From the NCBI GenBank assembly GCA_033182465.1, contig CP137321.1:1302001-1366000 (forward strand): a stretch of 64,000 bases of DNA, given 5' to 3'. This document shows, piece after piece, positions 44,433 through 57,701 of this stretch (position 1 is the first letter of the stretch; each line of letters starts with the position of its first letter). The DNA comes from Sanghuangporus weigelae (lineage: Eukaryota; Basidiomycota; Agaricomycetes; Hymenochaetales; Hymenochaetaceae). A model generated the notes under the pieces. The model did not search any database. It was not told the origin of the DNA and worked only from the letters and a program-made list of their open reading frames with translations. The translations under genes and the position numbers were made by a program.

Positions 44433-45689
44433 TCATGATCCATTATCACCGCGCAACTTGCGAATTTCGGTCAATGCTTGTAGAACTTTGCTCATGGCTT
44501 CAGCCGTGCTCGCTATCGCACTGGGTTCTACCGTCGCTGGATGACTTGCAATTGATGACAATCGCTGAGACAGAGATTGCAGAGCCAGCTCGAGTGCTGA
44601 AGCTGAAGTTTCAAGAGTCTGTTCACATGTGTCAAAATGAACACTGAAAAATAAGGCACCATTGGAAGCTCACGTTGGAATTAGAATCTGCCGAAGTCTT
44701 GGAGAGGGTGAAGATCGATTATTGAAGATGAGATTCATGGAGAATAGGTGACTCACCGCATGAGTACCGATATCAGTGGTATTTACAACGGTTTCCTGAG
44801 ACGCCTTCAAAAGATCAACTGTCAAGAACGGCAACGCGAATTGATAATACTTACAGGATGCAATGGTGCCTTTCCCTTCCTACCATTTTGAACAGTCGGG
44901 AGATTAGAAACTGGGACATTGCCAGACCCGGATGGTACGATTGTAGTCGAACTCGACGATGCTCGTTGTTCTGCGATTACCAAACGTTCCCATCCATCAG
45001 CGTCTTTTTCGTCGACATACACAGTGCCGCAAGCAACACACTCCTTTGGTATGTCAGCTCCTACAGCCTCGATTGCTTTTCAAATAACTTGCCTTCCTTG
45101 GATCTCTTCTCCCGACAAGTGGAGGCCTTACTAGCGGGATACCATAACAGCGCTCGTTGGGGCATTCGTCAGCAAGCATGGTCCATCCCTGATTTAGTAC
45201 ATGTCAGGACGAATCGATTCTCAATATTGTAGCCATATGTACCTTCAAGAGACGGGCGCCAATCTCAGCAGACGCGGCATCCGATTGTTGACGCCGGTGA
45301 ACACTTTCAGCAGTCTCCACGGGAAGAGCGAATGTTGGAGAGCTGAGTCTACTTGACACGTCCGTAGGCGGCGTTGATGAACGCGAAATGCGCGTTCCCG
45401 AGCTGACTGTGCTCGGAGATGATTGCCTAGCTACAGATGGTGAAACCGCAGAACTCGGAGCAGAGCTTCGATCTGCAGTATGTGTGAGAACAGTCACTGC
45501 TGCATGAGCTAGATGCTTACTTTGAGGATCGCCATCGCAATTCGCGCAAAACGTGGTGACTGGAGAATGACCTTTCGGCGAACGCATAAGAGGCACCCGA
45601 CAATTCGCATTTGGACAGGCCTCATCGGTAAGGACCCAGCCTTTGAGCATATACTCTCCTAGCTTGCTTGAGACGTCGGTAACGGACAT
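44433..45689 (-). CDS. Tandem ZNRD2 (SSSCA1/p27 autoantigen)-type zinc-ribbon protein
   Basis: Two copies of the zinc ribbon found in ZNRD2 (SSSCA1, autoantigen p27). Copy one starts at once: MSVTDVSSKLGEYMLKGWVL, then CPNANCRVPLMRSPKG and FCANCDGD. A Ser/Pro/Thr-rich linker of about 90 residues separates it from copy two: SAEIGARLLKGWTMLADECP, CYGIPLVRPPLVGRRDPRK, ECVACGTVYVDEKDADGW. A helical C-terminus (ELALQSLSQRLSSIASHPAT, SKVLQALTEIRKLRGDNGS) follows. An upstream in-frame ATG at 45899 would overlap the divergent mannosidase gene, and the family start fits 45689. The intron inside copy two appears to use a GC donor. ZNRD2 itself is little understood, so no function is claimed. Confidence 0.82.
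45044..45092 (-). other. Likely GC-AG intron inside zinc ribbon two (49 nt)
   Basis: Donor GGAAG|GCAAGT and acceptor CCAAAG join DPRK to ECVACG in frame. Read-through meets a stop. A canonical GTAAGG donor lies 39 nt upstream in the same phase, but it would delete VRPPLVGRRDPRK, the linker that matches repeat one and the family. The GC donor is therefore preferred. Confidence 0.6.
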
Positions 45690-45872
45690 TGAGATAGCTC
45701 GGTAACGGAATTGCTGCCTGAGTGCAGTTGAATGATGTCCAGCAGACAGAATTATGACATCGTAATGCCGGATAGGGTATCGCCGATCTCTTTGATCTGC
45801 CTCCGTTTCCTCCACGTCAACCGCTAATGCAGCCCTGGCTTGCACTCTCACATAGATTCCTCGCGTCCTCGC
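45690..45872. promoter_or_regulatory. Divergent promoter, zinc-ribbon gene and EDEM gene
   Basis: 183 bp separate the two preferred start codons. The minus-strand frame stays open through this spacer, so an N-terminal extension of the zinc-ribbon protein cannot be excluded from sequence alone. Confidence 0.4.
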
Positions 45873-48800
45873 ATGCACTGGCACAGGGCATGGCGACATG
45901 CTGCACTCTCTGTCCTTCTCGTCGGTCTTGAATTATCCAGCTGGTCGACTTCATCAAGCCCAAATGTTTATGCACAAGCAAAAGGCTGGTCCTTCCGACG
46001 GAAGCTGGACGCGAGGGAGAAGACGAGGGAATTATGGAATCATGGTTTCAACAACTACATGCAGCATGGTAATGTGACAAAGATTAGCAGTACTTTAAAC
46101 CTCATCTGACTGCTTGAACATAGCATTTCCATTAGATGAAGTTGGTTACATTACCGCCACTGAGTATACTGGCTCTCATACATTACACCATTTAGCTCAT
46201 GCCATTATCTTGTGCCGGAAGGGGTCCGGACTGGGAGAATCCGTGAGTAACATCTTCTTTATCATGTAATGTGAGATCCTGAGGGACATGTAGCCATAAC
46301 TATGCGAACAATGACGTTGCTGGGAATTTCTCCCTAACACTCATCGATGTCCTGGATACATTCGTTGTACTAGGCGATATAACAGGCTTTGAAAACGCTG
46401 TTCGAAACACTGTTGATTGGGTTTCGTTCGACGTCAACACTCGACCTCAAGTGTTTGAAACGACGATCCGTGTTCTAGGCGGTTTACTGTCTGGTCACAT
46501 ATTTGCTTCAGACCGTACAAGCCAATTTTATTTGGTGAGCTCGACTACTCCAAAAAATAAGACGCCTTCTAACAAGGGATCTGTTTAAGTCTTGGTATCA
46601 AGGCGAGCTATTAAAAATGGCGAAGGATCTGGGGCAGGTGAGATTAGCATGTACCCTGTTCTCATGTCTTAAGCCGATCCTCATATAACTAGAGATTATT
46701 GCCCGCCTTTGATACACCCACCGGAATACCGTATAGTCGGGTACATTCCCTCTTCATCTCGTGATCTCGGCTTTTGATAACAGCAACCACTTCTTCAGAT
46801 AAATCTTCGTCACGGCGTGCTATTGGGAGAATCGCACGATACCTGTAGATGCGATTCTTTTTCTATCTCAAGTGATCGTCTCTAATTCAGAATTGACAGG
46901 TACTGCAGGAGCAGGATCTCTTATCCTCGAATTTGGGACTCTGAGTCGCCTTACGGGCGACGATCGATTTGAGAAGGCGGCGTATAAGGCCTTTTTCGCA
47001 CTATGGAACAGGAAGTCCAGTATCGGACTTGTTGGCAATACAATAAATCATTACACTGGAGTAAGAGGACAAACTTTCTAGCTAGCTATCCATATCTGAC
47101 CCGATCGCAACAGAAATGGTTGATGCCTGAGGTGACGGGTATTGGTGCTGGGATTGACTCATTTTATGAGTATGCGTTCAAGTGGTTTATTTTGAGCGGT
47201 AAGACCATCGTCTACTGTGTTGCCTATACCTTATCTTGGAATTATAGGAGAAGTAGAATTCCTGGATGTCTGGCATGAGGCATATGCTGCGATAATGCGA
47301 TATGCACGAGGCTTGGATAGTTTCTGGGTAAGCAACTTGTGTTTCTCAGCAGGATAATGCTGACTCTCAAAAGTTCAGACAAGTTAGCATTCACTCCGGT
47401 GACCCTGTTTATAACACCGTAGACTCTCTTTCTGCATTCTGGTCTGGCTTACAAGTCCTCGCTGGTGACATTGAGAATGCTATCAAATCTCATCTTATCT
47501 GTACGTTTCCATTCATCGATTAGCGTACCAATTCTTATCCTTCGAAGATTGGAATCTATGGAAGAGAAATTCAGGACTACCCGAAGTATGGGACATAAAC
47601 TACATGCAGGCTGTCGCTACACAATATCCTCTAAGACCAGGTACGCTTTTATCGGATCCATTTTCTGTAATATAAGCATGTCTAATGCGACACAGAGTTC
47701 GTGGAATCTACATATTATTTATATAGAGTATGTCCATCCCAATAGTCTGTTCAGGCGCCTCTGATGCTCATGTCAACTGTCCAGGCAACACGAGATTCAT
47801 TCTATTTGGATATCGGAGAACGGGTGCTCTATGATCTTATACTCCGATCTAAGGTTCCATGTGGGCTGACAGGCATAGCTGACCTACGGATCAATAAACG
47901 TGATGATAGGATGGAGTCATTTGTTTTATCTGAGACCTTGAAAGTACGTACGTTTGTTCTGTACTGGGCTGTTGTTCTAAAGGCTCACATTCTATGACAG
48001 TATCTTTATCTCTTATTTGACGAAGAAAATCCATTACACAAAGATGACTCCAATTTCGTATTCACCACAGAGGGGCACATCTTAACGCTTGGATCTCAAT
48101 ATATGAGACCGATGTCGAAAGCCCGCAGAAGACTTCGTCGTGCGGAAAATCTGACCTGTCCAGTCTACCATCCTCCTATGGTTGGAGTGAGCAGTGAAGA
48201 CGATGATGAAACTGGACTTATTACTGGAATTCTTCATCGGTCGGACTTCGACTATGCCAGAGCACTCGTAGGAGCGGCATCGAGCGAATCAGATGAAGCG
48301 TGGTGGTCTTCATATGGCAGATGTGACGTACCTGCTGGAGACCTTTATGTGAGCATCAGGCTTCATAACTCATTAGTCCATGTTTTCTGACTTGTTCTAA
48401 TTAAATAGTCTTATGACTTCGTTCTATCATCTGATGGAAGACATACCGAAGAGGATCCGAGTCCAAGCCTTCAAAAGCTATTTGAAGTTCACGATGGCTT
48501 CATGATACAAAATGTCAGCGGCATTCGAACACATATCGTGAACCGACTTGATGGGAAAGGCTATGATATTGTTAAGCGTGCGTCTCGATTAGTATAGAAA
48601 TTTAGGCATACACTGACCTTCAGGTGCAGTCGCGCAATATCCTGTTCGTCGAGGGCAAACGGTGTATATCAATGACACCAGCTTGCAACTGGCTCCGTTA
48701 AAGAGCGCTGTACCAGCGGAATTATATGGTAGCGAAAGCTTTCCGGCAGGCCGCGCACCAGATGTCCCCTTGCGTTTCTTCATACACGATGAACCCTCTC

Positions 48801-49411
48801 TCCTAGTGCAACCCGGAGCGTCGGACGTAGAACTCAAGGTTACTTCTTTCTCGTCGTCGTTCGGCGGAGATCCGTTTTCACAAATGCAGTGGGTTTCTGG
48901 AGCAGGCAAGGGCATCGGAAGCCGAGTGGTCCGTGTGCCGTCCAACCGACTAGGCTGTGAAGCATATCAGTTCGAGACGGACACTTCGCCGCTGCTGGAT
49001 TCGGTTGTGCTAGTACATCGCGGGTCATGCACGTTCCTTGAAAAGCTCGTTCATGCAAAGCGGGCTGGCGCTAGAGGAGTTATAGTAGCGACAGATATCG
49101 ACATGCCCATCAATCCGTCTGCGGAAGTCGCTGAATCAGAAGAATTCGCAAGAGATTCGCTGCAGGAAGTCGTGATGGTCGCAGTTACGCGCTCTGCGGG
49201 GGAACAAATATCAAGGTTATTGGATACGGCTGAAAAGCATGGGGGTACGGATGTTCTGGTGTCTGTCGAACCGGAAGGCCAGGCCGGGAGGACGCAAGCG
49301 GAGCCCTCCAATACCAACGAGTCTTCCGGGAAGGAGGTCACGAAACGCTCTGTCAATAAGGTCTTGTATCTGAACGGGCATCCTCTTCTGAATACTAGAT
49401 TACTTATTTAA
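45873..49411 (+). CDS. EDEM/MNL1-type GH47 alpha-mannosidase-like protein with PA domain
   Basis: ER lumenal GH47 protein of the EDEM/Htm1 class that trims mannose from misfolded glycoproteins and marks them for ER-associated degradation. A signal sequence ([15 protein letters not shown]) precedes [20 protein letters not shown] and NYMQHAFPLDE. GH47 stretches include [73 protein letters not shown] and [20 protein letters not shown], ending [11 protein letters not shown]. The C-terminal part holds a protease-associated (PA) domain around [20 protein letters not shown] and [11 protein letters not shown]. More than a dozen introns are present; one splits the Cys of DTCTAG. There is no K/HDEL-like end (it ends NTRLLI). 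Total length is about 900 residues. Confidence 0.92.
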
Positions 49412-49579
49412 CGTTTAAATGTTATTTGCTTTCGTGACAAGGAATGTCAGATGGATTATGAATCTATTCCGTACTACCGCCACAGAACGAACGAGATACA
49501 AATCGCGAAATTTCTATCCTGGATGCAAGCCGAAACAGATGGATCTACATATCTCAGGACTCAGAGCCCCAGTATACTT

Positions 49580-50351
49580 TCACTCGTTGAACTCAATAAT
49601 CGAATACGCCGGGGCGTCAAGTCTATCTTGGCCTTTAAGGAAGCTCGCGGCGATGATGAAAAGATAACCAATGGTTTTCCCGCCTTGTTTTGCTACAAGT
49701 TCGCCTGCTGCCTTCGCAGATCCACCTATCGATGCAAAGCAAAGATGGATGACCATAAGCCGTGTATAGTCAGCAACCATTAAACATACCAGTAGCTATG
49801 ACGTCGTCAACGACCAACACGACCTGTCCCGGCTTGATGCTATCTGCTTGCATCTCAAAGATATCCTGATGAGAAATAGAGGAGAGAAAAATAGTCGGCA
49901 AATGCGCATAAAAAACACGTCTTATTACAGAATTTACCTCTCCATACTCCTTCTCATATACGGCCTGGATGCATGGGCCAGGCAGCTTTCCACGCTTTCG
50001 GACGGGAACGAAAGCTGCACCGAGGCGGAGGGCGAGGGGCGGGCCGATAAGGAAGCCGCGAGCGTCGAGCCCGACGATGACGTCTATCTTTCGGCTGGGC
50101 GCATCAGCTGGAATGCGCGGAATGACGGTGGTGGTGATGTGGTGGGTGAAATGGGTTAGGAGGGTCTCGAAGGCCAGAGGCGAGCGGAGGATGGGGAGGA
50201 AATCTTGAAACAGGATGCCCTTGATAAGTCAAGAGCAAATTATATGCTTATTAGATGGGGGAGTTGGTACGAGATTTGGACAGCTGTGTACCTTCTTGGG
50301 GAAATCAGGGTATTCAGCCAGGTGGCTTTTGATGAACTCGACGTCGGCCAT
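49580..50351 (-). CDS. APT1: Adenine phosphoribosyltransferase (APRT)
   Basis: Purine-salvage enzyme that joins adenine to PRPP to give AMP. MADVEFIKSHLAEYPDFPKK is followed by GILFQDFLPILRSP, DVIVGLDARGFLIGPPLALR, FVPVRKRGKLPG and YEKEYGED. The PRPP-binding loop is VLVVDDVIATGGSAKAAGE. The C-terminus LKGQDRLDAPAYSIIEFNE is typical. Four exons are inferred, with introns after KKG, after EYGE and after VIATG. About 185 residues is normal. It converges on EDEM across 168 bp. Confidence 0.93.
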
Positions 50352-50647
50352 GGTGATAGCAGGACGATGAAAAAATGTGGAAGATCATATCATCACGTTC
50401 AATGGGGATGCTGAGCGGGCGAGAAGACTCGGTTCATTGGCACGTTCATATGTCGATCCCGTTTCTATCTCGCCCAATCCCGATCTGATCTTGGATCATT
50501 TCTCAATACTTCCTCGTACTTATTATGTTCTTAGGACTTGAAGATGAGAATGCATAACGCTTATGTATTCATAGCACGTCTTGCAGCATATTGAAAGAAA
50601 AAGTGCATGTAGATGCGAACAGGACAACAAAGTGTACAGCAAGAGTT

Positions 50648-51650
50648 TTATACATTCTCCTGAATCTCTGGCTCCTTGAACTCCTTCGCTACCCGCGTAC
50701 CAGTCTCCTAAAGAACAACGAGTAAAATCAATCACTGAAAAAAAAAGCGTGAACTATATGCGATACTCACGTCCGTCGACTCCCCGTGGAGCTCCATGAG
50801 CTTCGATACATCGAATTTTGGCGCTTTGATAATCTTAGCCTTACGGATGTAGACGTTCTGCAGAGGGTAGATCGAACGAGAGGCCTTCTCGATTTCACGG
50901 CCGATAGCTTCAGGGATGAACTTCTGTACCAACTCCTTCAAATCACACGACGACGCCTCGCGAGTCATAATCTCAAACATCTTCTTTCGGATTTCGCGGA
51001 TTTGGGACGTCTGAGCATAGGTGGTCTTCTTGACCTGCGATGGTCGTCGCTTGGTGAAGGCGATAGCAAAGAGGCGGAGGAGGTAGCCGTCAGTCGTTTT
51101 TACGTCAACGTGCGCCTCGATGAGCGTTTGCCATTTTCGGACGAGCGAGCGCAGCTTGTCGGAGGTGAAGTCCATACCGTGGAAGTTTGTCAGGCAGTTC
51201 TTGCCCTGGATCTCGTCAATGCGGAGCTTCATCTTTCGGAATGCCTGCTCCTCATCCTTTTGAAGGTCAGCCAGGGAGACCTCGACTATACGACCTCTCA
51301 ATGAATCATTGGCATTTTCTTGATAGGATTGTGATGAGCTGGAAATGACTAGAAGAATAAGCAAATTTACGCACTGAGACCCTGTGAACGATTGGCAAGC
51401 GTCTTTCCAACATTTCTTACTTCGAACAATGAAGGTGCTTTGATATCATACCAGTCTGCAACCGATACAGATAAGTCAACGAATCAGCCCGATGTCCTGC
51501 ATGCAATGCTCACCCTTGCGAGAGAACGGGTCGACGACCTTCTTCTTGATACCCTTCTTTCCTTTTGAGAGACGCTTGTTCTATAAAAAACAGTCAGACA
51601 TCAAGAGACGAGATATCCGAGCCAGACCCTCCTACCTTGCCAACGGCCAT
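50648..51650 (-). CDS. RPS1: 40S ribosomal protein eS1 (RPS1/RPS3A)
   Basis: Structural protein of the small ribosomal subunit. The first exon codes for MAVGK only, then [80 protein letters not shown] and [20 protein letters not shown] follow. [40 protein letters not shown] and [20 protein letters not shown] complete the body. The end is [11 protein letters not shown]. The early intron behind a very short first exon is common in ribosomal-protein genes. I checked the introns for box C/D snoRNA motifs and found no convincing pair. Confidence 0.95.
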
Positions 51651-51851
51651 GGTGTTTTAGGGCGGGTAGAATGGACCGCGACGATGAGCTTACACGAGTT
51701 GATCGTGAACGTGAACGAGGAGACGCGCTGGAATTTGGTGCTGTACAGTAGGATATTGTATTACGTAAGTTTATTCCACGATTATATTATCATTCTGTTT
51801 CTTTCATTTCATTTCATTATAATATTTCTGTCATTTATTCATGGTCACTTG
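51651..51851. promoter_or_regulatory. Divergent promoter, RPS1 and ATG10
   Basis: 201 bp between the start codons of a ribosomal protein and an autophagy enzyme, T-rich on the ATG10 side. An open frame across it (MSLHELIVNVNEETRW) is unlike ATG10 and hydrophobic, probably leader. Confidence 0.4.
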
Positions 51852-52589
51852 ATGTTGTCTCGAGACGACTTTGAGAAATTATGCAAGGCCTTTCTCGATA
51901 AATTTGCATCATCGTCAGATGAAGTATTTGGAGGTTGGTCGTGGAATGAACACTCCGTGTGTGCTGGTTCTCTTCTCTCTTGGACGAAGTTGAACCCGTC
52001 TGTGTCAGTATCTACCTCGTTTAGGGTACCTCTCGTGTAAAAGAACTGCTCGATCATCTGCCAATACTAGTACTGCGGAGGTTGGTGAAGAAGATGAAGT
52101 TCTGGCGGAGGAGAGCGAAAACGATGTTGCAACTGCTGCGACTCGTGAAGAATGCGATCTATTGGAAGTTCGGCAGTACATCGTCTATTCGGTCACGTTC
52201 CAAGTTCCAGCATTTTATTTCTCTGTGCACACAAGAAGTGGGCTTGCTATTTGAAATGGCTGTGTGGCAATGTTTCTGAGAAGATGCTAGGTGGTTCACC
52301 GCTTTCCTTAGACGGTATACTGTCGACTTCCCTGTTCCGACGAAATGTCTTCCCTGATGCGCGGAAGACGGGGTTTGCACTACAAACGCCCGATCATTCG
52401 TTTCCGTTACTGTCGCAGGGAGAGCATCCTACGCTCGGAACACCGTGCTGGTTCTTTCATCCATGCGAAACGCCCGTTGCGCTGACAGAGTTGGTTCGGG
52501 CAGACGGCGGTGCTGATACAACGCCGGGGCGGCTTATGGAATTATGGTTGTTGTTGGTGGGGAATGTCGTCAATCTGAGGGTTAGCTAA
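51852..52589 (+). CDS. ATG10: Autophagy E2-like enzyme ATG10
   Basis: E2-like conjugating enzyme that transfers ATG12 to ATG5 for autophagosome growth. The N-terminal helix MLSRDDFEKLCKAFLDKFAS is followed by GGWSWNEHS, an acidic loop (EVGEEDEVLAEESENDVATA), EVRQYIVYSVTFQVPAFYFS and VHTRSGSPLSLDGIL. The active-site region reads HPTLGTPCWFFHPCET; the Cys of HPC is the expected catalytic residue. The C-terminus MELWLLLVGNVVNLRVS matches the family end. Two introns are inferred, after EHS and after HTR. The first splice phase was not settled. Confidence 0.85.
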
Positions 52590-52907
52590 TTTCTGTTCTG
52601 TATTTTTTACGCTGTATACACCCTGCGGAATATTAAATTTTACTTTGGCTGGGGAGAAGACGGAGCTACTACATGTAAGCAATTCACATACGCTTTAAGC
52701 GCAGCCACTGGTCCCATCTTGTTGTTCTGCCGGGCTCCCCAACATCCGCTGGAACAGTTTCAGTCTGCGATTGATTGGAGGAACACCCCAATCCAAAGAC
52801 GAAAGATAGCGCCAAACAGCGTGTTCATCGATCGTACGATCTAGCCAGATATCGCGTAACAAGCACTGAAGCGTAATTTGCCCCGTTCCTCAGACTCCTA
52901 TTTATTC
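52590..52907. other. Intergenic region, 318 bp
   Basis: Gap between ATG10 and the thiolase gene. No coding feature; the right end is CT-rich. Confidence 0.4.
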
Positions 52908-54452
<1,545 letters not shown>

Positions 54453-54602
54453 TTTCTTGTTTCTTTGAGTAGTCTGGCGCTGGCGGGACGCAATAGTCAA
54501 CTTGTATAGATACGCACGCATCGCATTCACTCGGATATACCTTTGTCGGTATGCTTTACCCTCCTTTCAATCGCTGTATCCTCCAGGACGGTGCGTCTCA
54601 AT

Positions 54603-54884
54603 TCAAAAAGATAGGAAAACGAGAACTTCGTAATGATACCCCTCGTGCATGAACTTTTGAGACCCCTGCCTGGGAAGAAAACGAGCCTTTTGGGGCCGAA
54701 GCTTCTCGCTATTCTCTCCAATTGCTTCCGTACTATGATAGGACAATGAGAAAAACCGTTTAAGCTCCTCCTTGGCGAGTGACATTCGTTTAACAGCCGC
54801 CGATATGTCGGGAAGCACCGCCCACGGACTCAAAATTTCTGCTTGATGCGTTATCTCAGCCGCCGTCCGGCCCGCACAGAACAT
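54603..54884 (-). CDS. Possible small orphan gene
   Basis: An open frame of about 90 residues, with helical, charged character (AEITHQAEILSPWAVLPDIS, AAVKRMSLAKEELKRFFSLS). It is not antisense to any other gene. No family is recognised. A GT near 54640 could begin an intron to a further exon. It may equally be chance sequence in the thiolase-transporter gap. Confidence 0.25.
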   Translation of the reverse strand: MFCAGRTAAEITHQAEILSPWAVLPDISAAVKRMSLAKEELKRFFSLSYHSTEAIGENSEKLRPQKARFLPRQGSQKFMHEGYHYEVLVFLSF

Positions 54885-55112
54885 ATTTTATCTCTGAAAA
54901 AACTCTCGGCGCGCCCTTGAGCTCCAGTTCCTAGCTTCTTGCTCATGTGCTTCCTCAGCTTTATCGGTTATTTATAGCTTCTGTTCCCACCGAGAGGAAC
55001 ATGATGCAGGAAGTCTATATATATGGTTTATGCTATCTGAAGGTATTTGGGCCTCTCGGAACTGCCTCCCTACAGCTGTATCCTTGCTTGTTTCTGTGTC
55101 TGAAGTAGGAAA
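54885..55112. other. Upstream region of the MFS gene
   Basis: 228 bp with ATATATATGG near 55018, a possible TATA element ~95 bp upstream of the transporter start. Confidence 0.4.
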
Positions 55113-57701
55113 ATGACTTCTGTCGAGAGGGATATCACGAATATTGAACATGGACGACTGTCGGAGGAGAAGGTAGACTCGCCATTGGATGAAAAGGCTC
55201 CGACAATCGATGTCTCGTCCGAGGAGGCGTCTGTCGATGTGAGGGACGGCGATGAGGCCTTAGAGCTTGTAGGCATGCGTCGAACTGCCCAGTTCAGCGA
55301 AGAGTACAACCTCAAGTTGCGCAGGAAATTGGTTTGTATTATTTTCTCGAGGAATTCGTTGAATGGTAACTCATTTGTACCGACTATCATGCAGGACTTG
55401 ACCATTCCGCCTCTGTGTGCGGCTGTATACTTCACGCAGTTCTTGTAAGCTAGAACAAATTTTGGACCATGCTCAGCATGTATAACTACATTTGTCAGAG
55501 ATAAGACCTCACTGAACTACGCAAGGTATGTGACTTCTTCAAATTTTTGGCAGCTGCTAATGATACGTTGAAGTATCATGGGGTTCCCCATCACTGGTCA
55601 GGTTAGCGGCCCGACATGTTTCGTGATCATCCACAGCTAACAAGTGATTTCGATTAGGAATACAACCTTGTCGCATTAGCGTTCTACCTTGGTAAGTAGG
55701 TTTGTTGTGTGCGTGGATCAATATATTGACTATCGGTTCCACCAGGATTCTTCATTTGGGAATTTCCGACTCAGTATATCGCCCAGAAACTGAGACTTGG
55801 CAAATATCTTGGTGAGTAGGGTCAGCTCTAAGTCGAACAATGCAGTACAGAACACTGTGTGATCCTGAAGGTGTCAACGTCGTACTCTGGGGTATCGTTT
55901 TGATGCTTCAGGCCATACCCAACACATTCGCTCCAGTCTTTGTGTTGCGTATTCTTCTAGGTTCGTCGTGTTCTTGGTGAGGTCAAAGTGACATTTACAA
56001 AGTATGCTGCACTCAGGGATGCTCGAGAGCTGTGTCGCTCCCATCCTTATTCTCATCATTTCCATGTTTTACAAGAAGAACGAGCAGGTAGGTACGCTTG
56101 TTCTGTGCGAGAAAAGCGCTAACTACGCTCAATCTGAAGTCCCGAAGAATCTCGTGGTTTTATGTCATGGTATGCATAATGATCTACCGTTTTCACTTCT
56201 TACTCAAAGCGACGTCAAGAATGGCTTGACCTCCATCTTTGGCGGCTTCGTTGCCTATGTAAGCACTTTCTTGCACGGATATCTCGGTCTTTCTGATGGT
56301 ATGCAATCCAGGGTATCTCATTTGATCCCCACAAAGGCTTCGCGCCTTATAAGATATTATTCCTCATGCTTGGAGGCCTCGCCATCATGGTCGGTATCGC
56401 AGTTCTGATTTGGATGCCTGATTCGCCCGTGCATGCGAAGATGCTTACACGTGAAGAACGGATTGCTGCTATCGAACGCGTTCGGGATGACCAAGGCGGG
56501 ACGGAAAACAAGACTATCAAGAAGGCGCAGATTATCGAAGCGTTGTCAGATATTCGGACGTGGCTGATCGTCCTTTCCACTCTCATCAGTACGTATATCT
56601 GATCTTAGGGCCCCTTGGGATTGAAGGTTCTGATATTTTCTCAGCGAGTATTCCGAATGGAGGTTTGAGTAACTGTGAGTTATCCTACGAAATTTTCATA
56701 GGACTGCTCGGTTTATAATCACAATTTTCCAGTCGGTGCCATCATCGTGAAGGTGAGCGAATCCTATTATATCCCCATAAGAAGTTATCATGAACCTCTT
56801 CGTACAGAACTTCGGCTACACGTACGTATGTGTCGTATCCTTACTGAGGCGATGCTTAGAACTTTGATTAGCTCCAAGCAAGCCTTAATTCTGGCCACTC
56901 CCGGAGGTCTGATTGGATCTATTGCGACGCTGGCAATAGGATGGTACGCTGACAAAAGGGTACGAGAAGCGCGCTCGCGTGAAGCGACTTGGATAATTAA
57001 TAAACATTATACAGAATGAACGTATGGTGCCCATTGTCCTATCAATGATTCCTACGATTGTCGGAACAGCTATGCTGGTGGGTCTCAATGATTCGGGACA
57101 AAAGGGTGCTCTTCTGTTCGGTGAGCTTTCTTCAAGGTTGCGTAGTTCAAGGCTATAAAAAGTAACAATATGTTTTAGCATCCTGGATCGTGGGTTTCTA
57201 CGGCTGTTCACTCGCCATTCTCTACGCATACAACGCAAGTAACACTAGTGGCCATACAAAGAAAGTCACGGTCAATGCAATGACCCTTGCTGCATTCAGC
57301 TTGGGGAACATCATTGGTACGGAAACGTTCTTGCCAAAGGATGCTCCAGGTACGTATACGTTACATGATTGAAAAGAGACAAGCGATTATATTTTTTCTC
57401 CCTGCCACAGATTATTTACCGGGGAAACTCTCAATCCTCATTTTACTCGCTTCTCAATTTGTCCTTTGCTTCATTATCCGGTTCATCAACCTTCGCCTGA
57501 ACAAGAAGAAGCGCGAGTATATTGCGGAGCTAAAAGCAAGAAATAGATGGACGGACGAAGATATTGAACGGGAAAGGGAAAAACACGCTTTCCTAGACCT
57601 TACCGATATTCAGTAAGTAAAGATTCCTTTTGGAATTTAAGTTAATCTAGACTAATTTCTTTATCCATTTAAGGAACCCATACTTTGTGTACACCGCCTG
57701 A
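55113..57701 (+). CDS. MFS transporter, allantoate permease (DAL5/ACS) family
   Basis: Twelve-helix plasma-membrane permease of the anion:cation symporter family, which takes up organic anions such as allantoate, nicotinate or small peptides. The acidic N-terminal tail is followed by RRKLDLTIPPLCAAVYFTQF, LDKTSLNYASIMGFPI and YNLVALAFYLGFFIWEFPTQ. The motif LRILLGMLESCVAPILILII marks the ACS group. SRRISWFYVMNGLTSIFGGF, the central loop (MLTREERIAAIERVRDDQGG), GAIIVKNFGYTSKQALI and ASWIVGFYGCSLAILYAYNA follow. The tail holds RFINLRLNKKKREYIAEL and ends NPYFVYTA. About 14 introns cut the gene, many under 60 nt. The substrate cannot be told from sequence. Confidence 0.88.

Noticed and set aside
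50786-51304. 172-residue plus-strand frame
   Set aside because: Antisense to the eS1 coding exons, whose identity is certain. High codon bias of a ribosomal gene leaves few stops on the opposite strand.
51590-51640. Box C/D-like pair (TTGATGT, CTGA) in the first eS1 intron
   Set aside because: The two boxes are adjacent with no guide space, in an intron of ~55 nt; too small for a C/D snoRNA.
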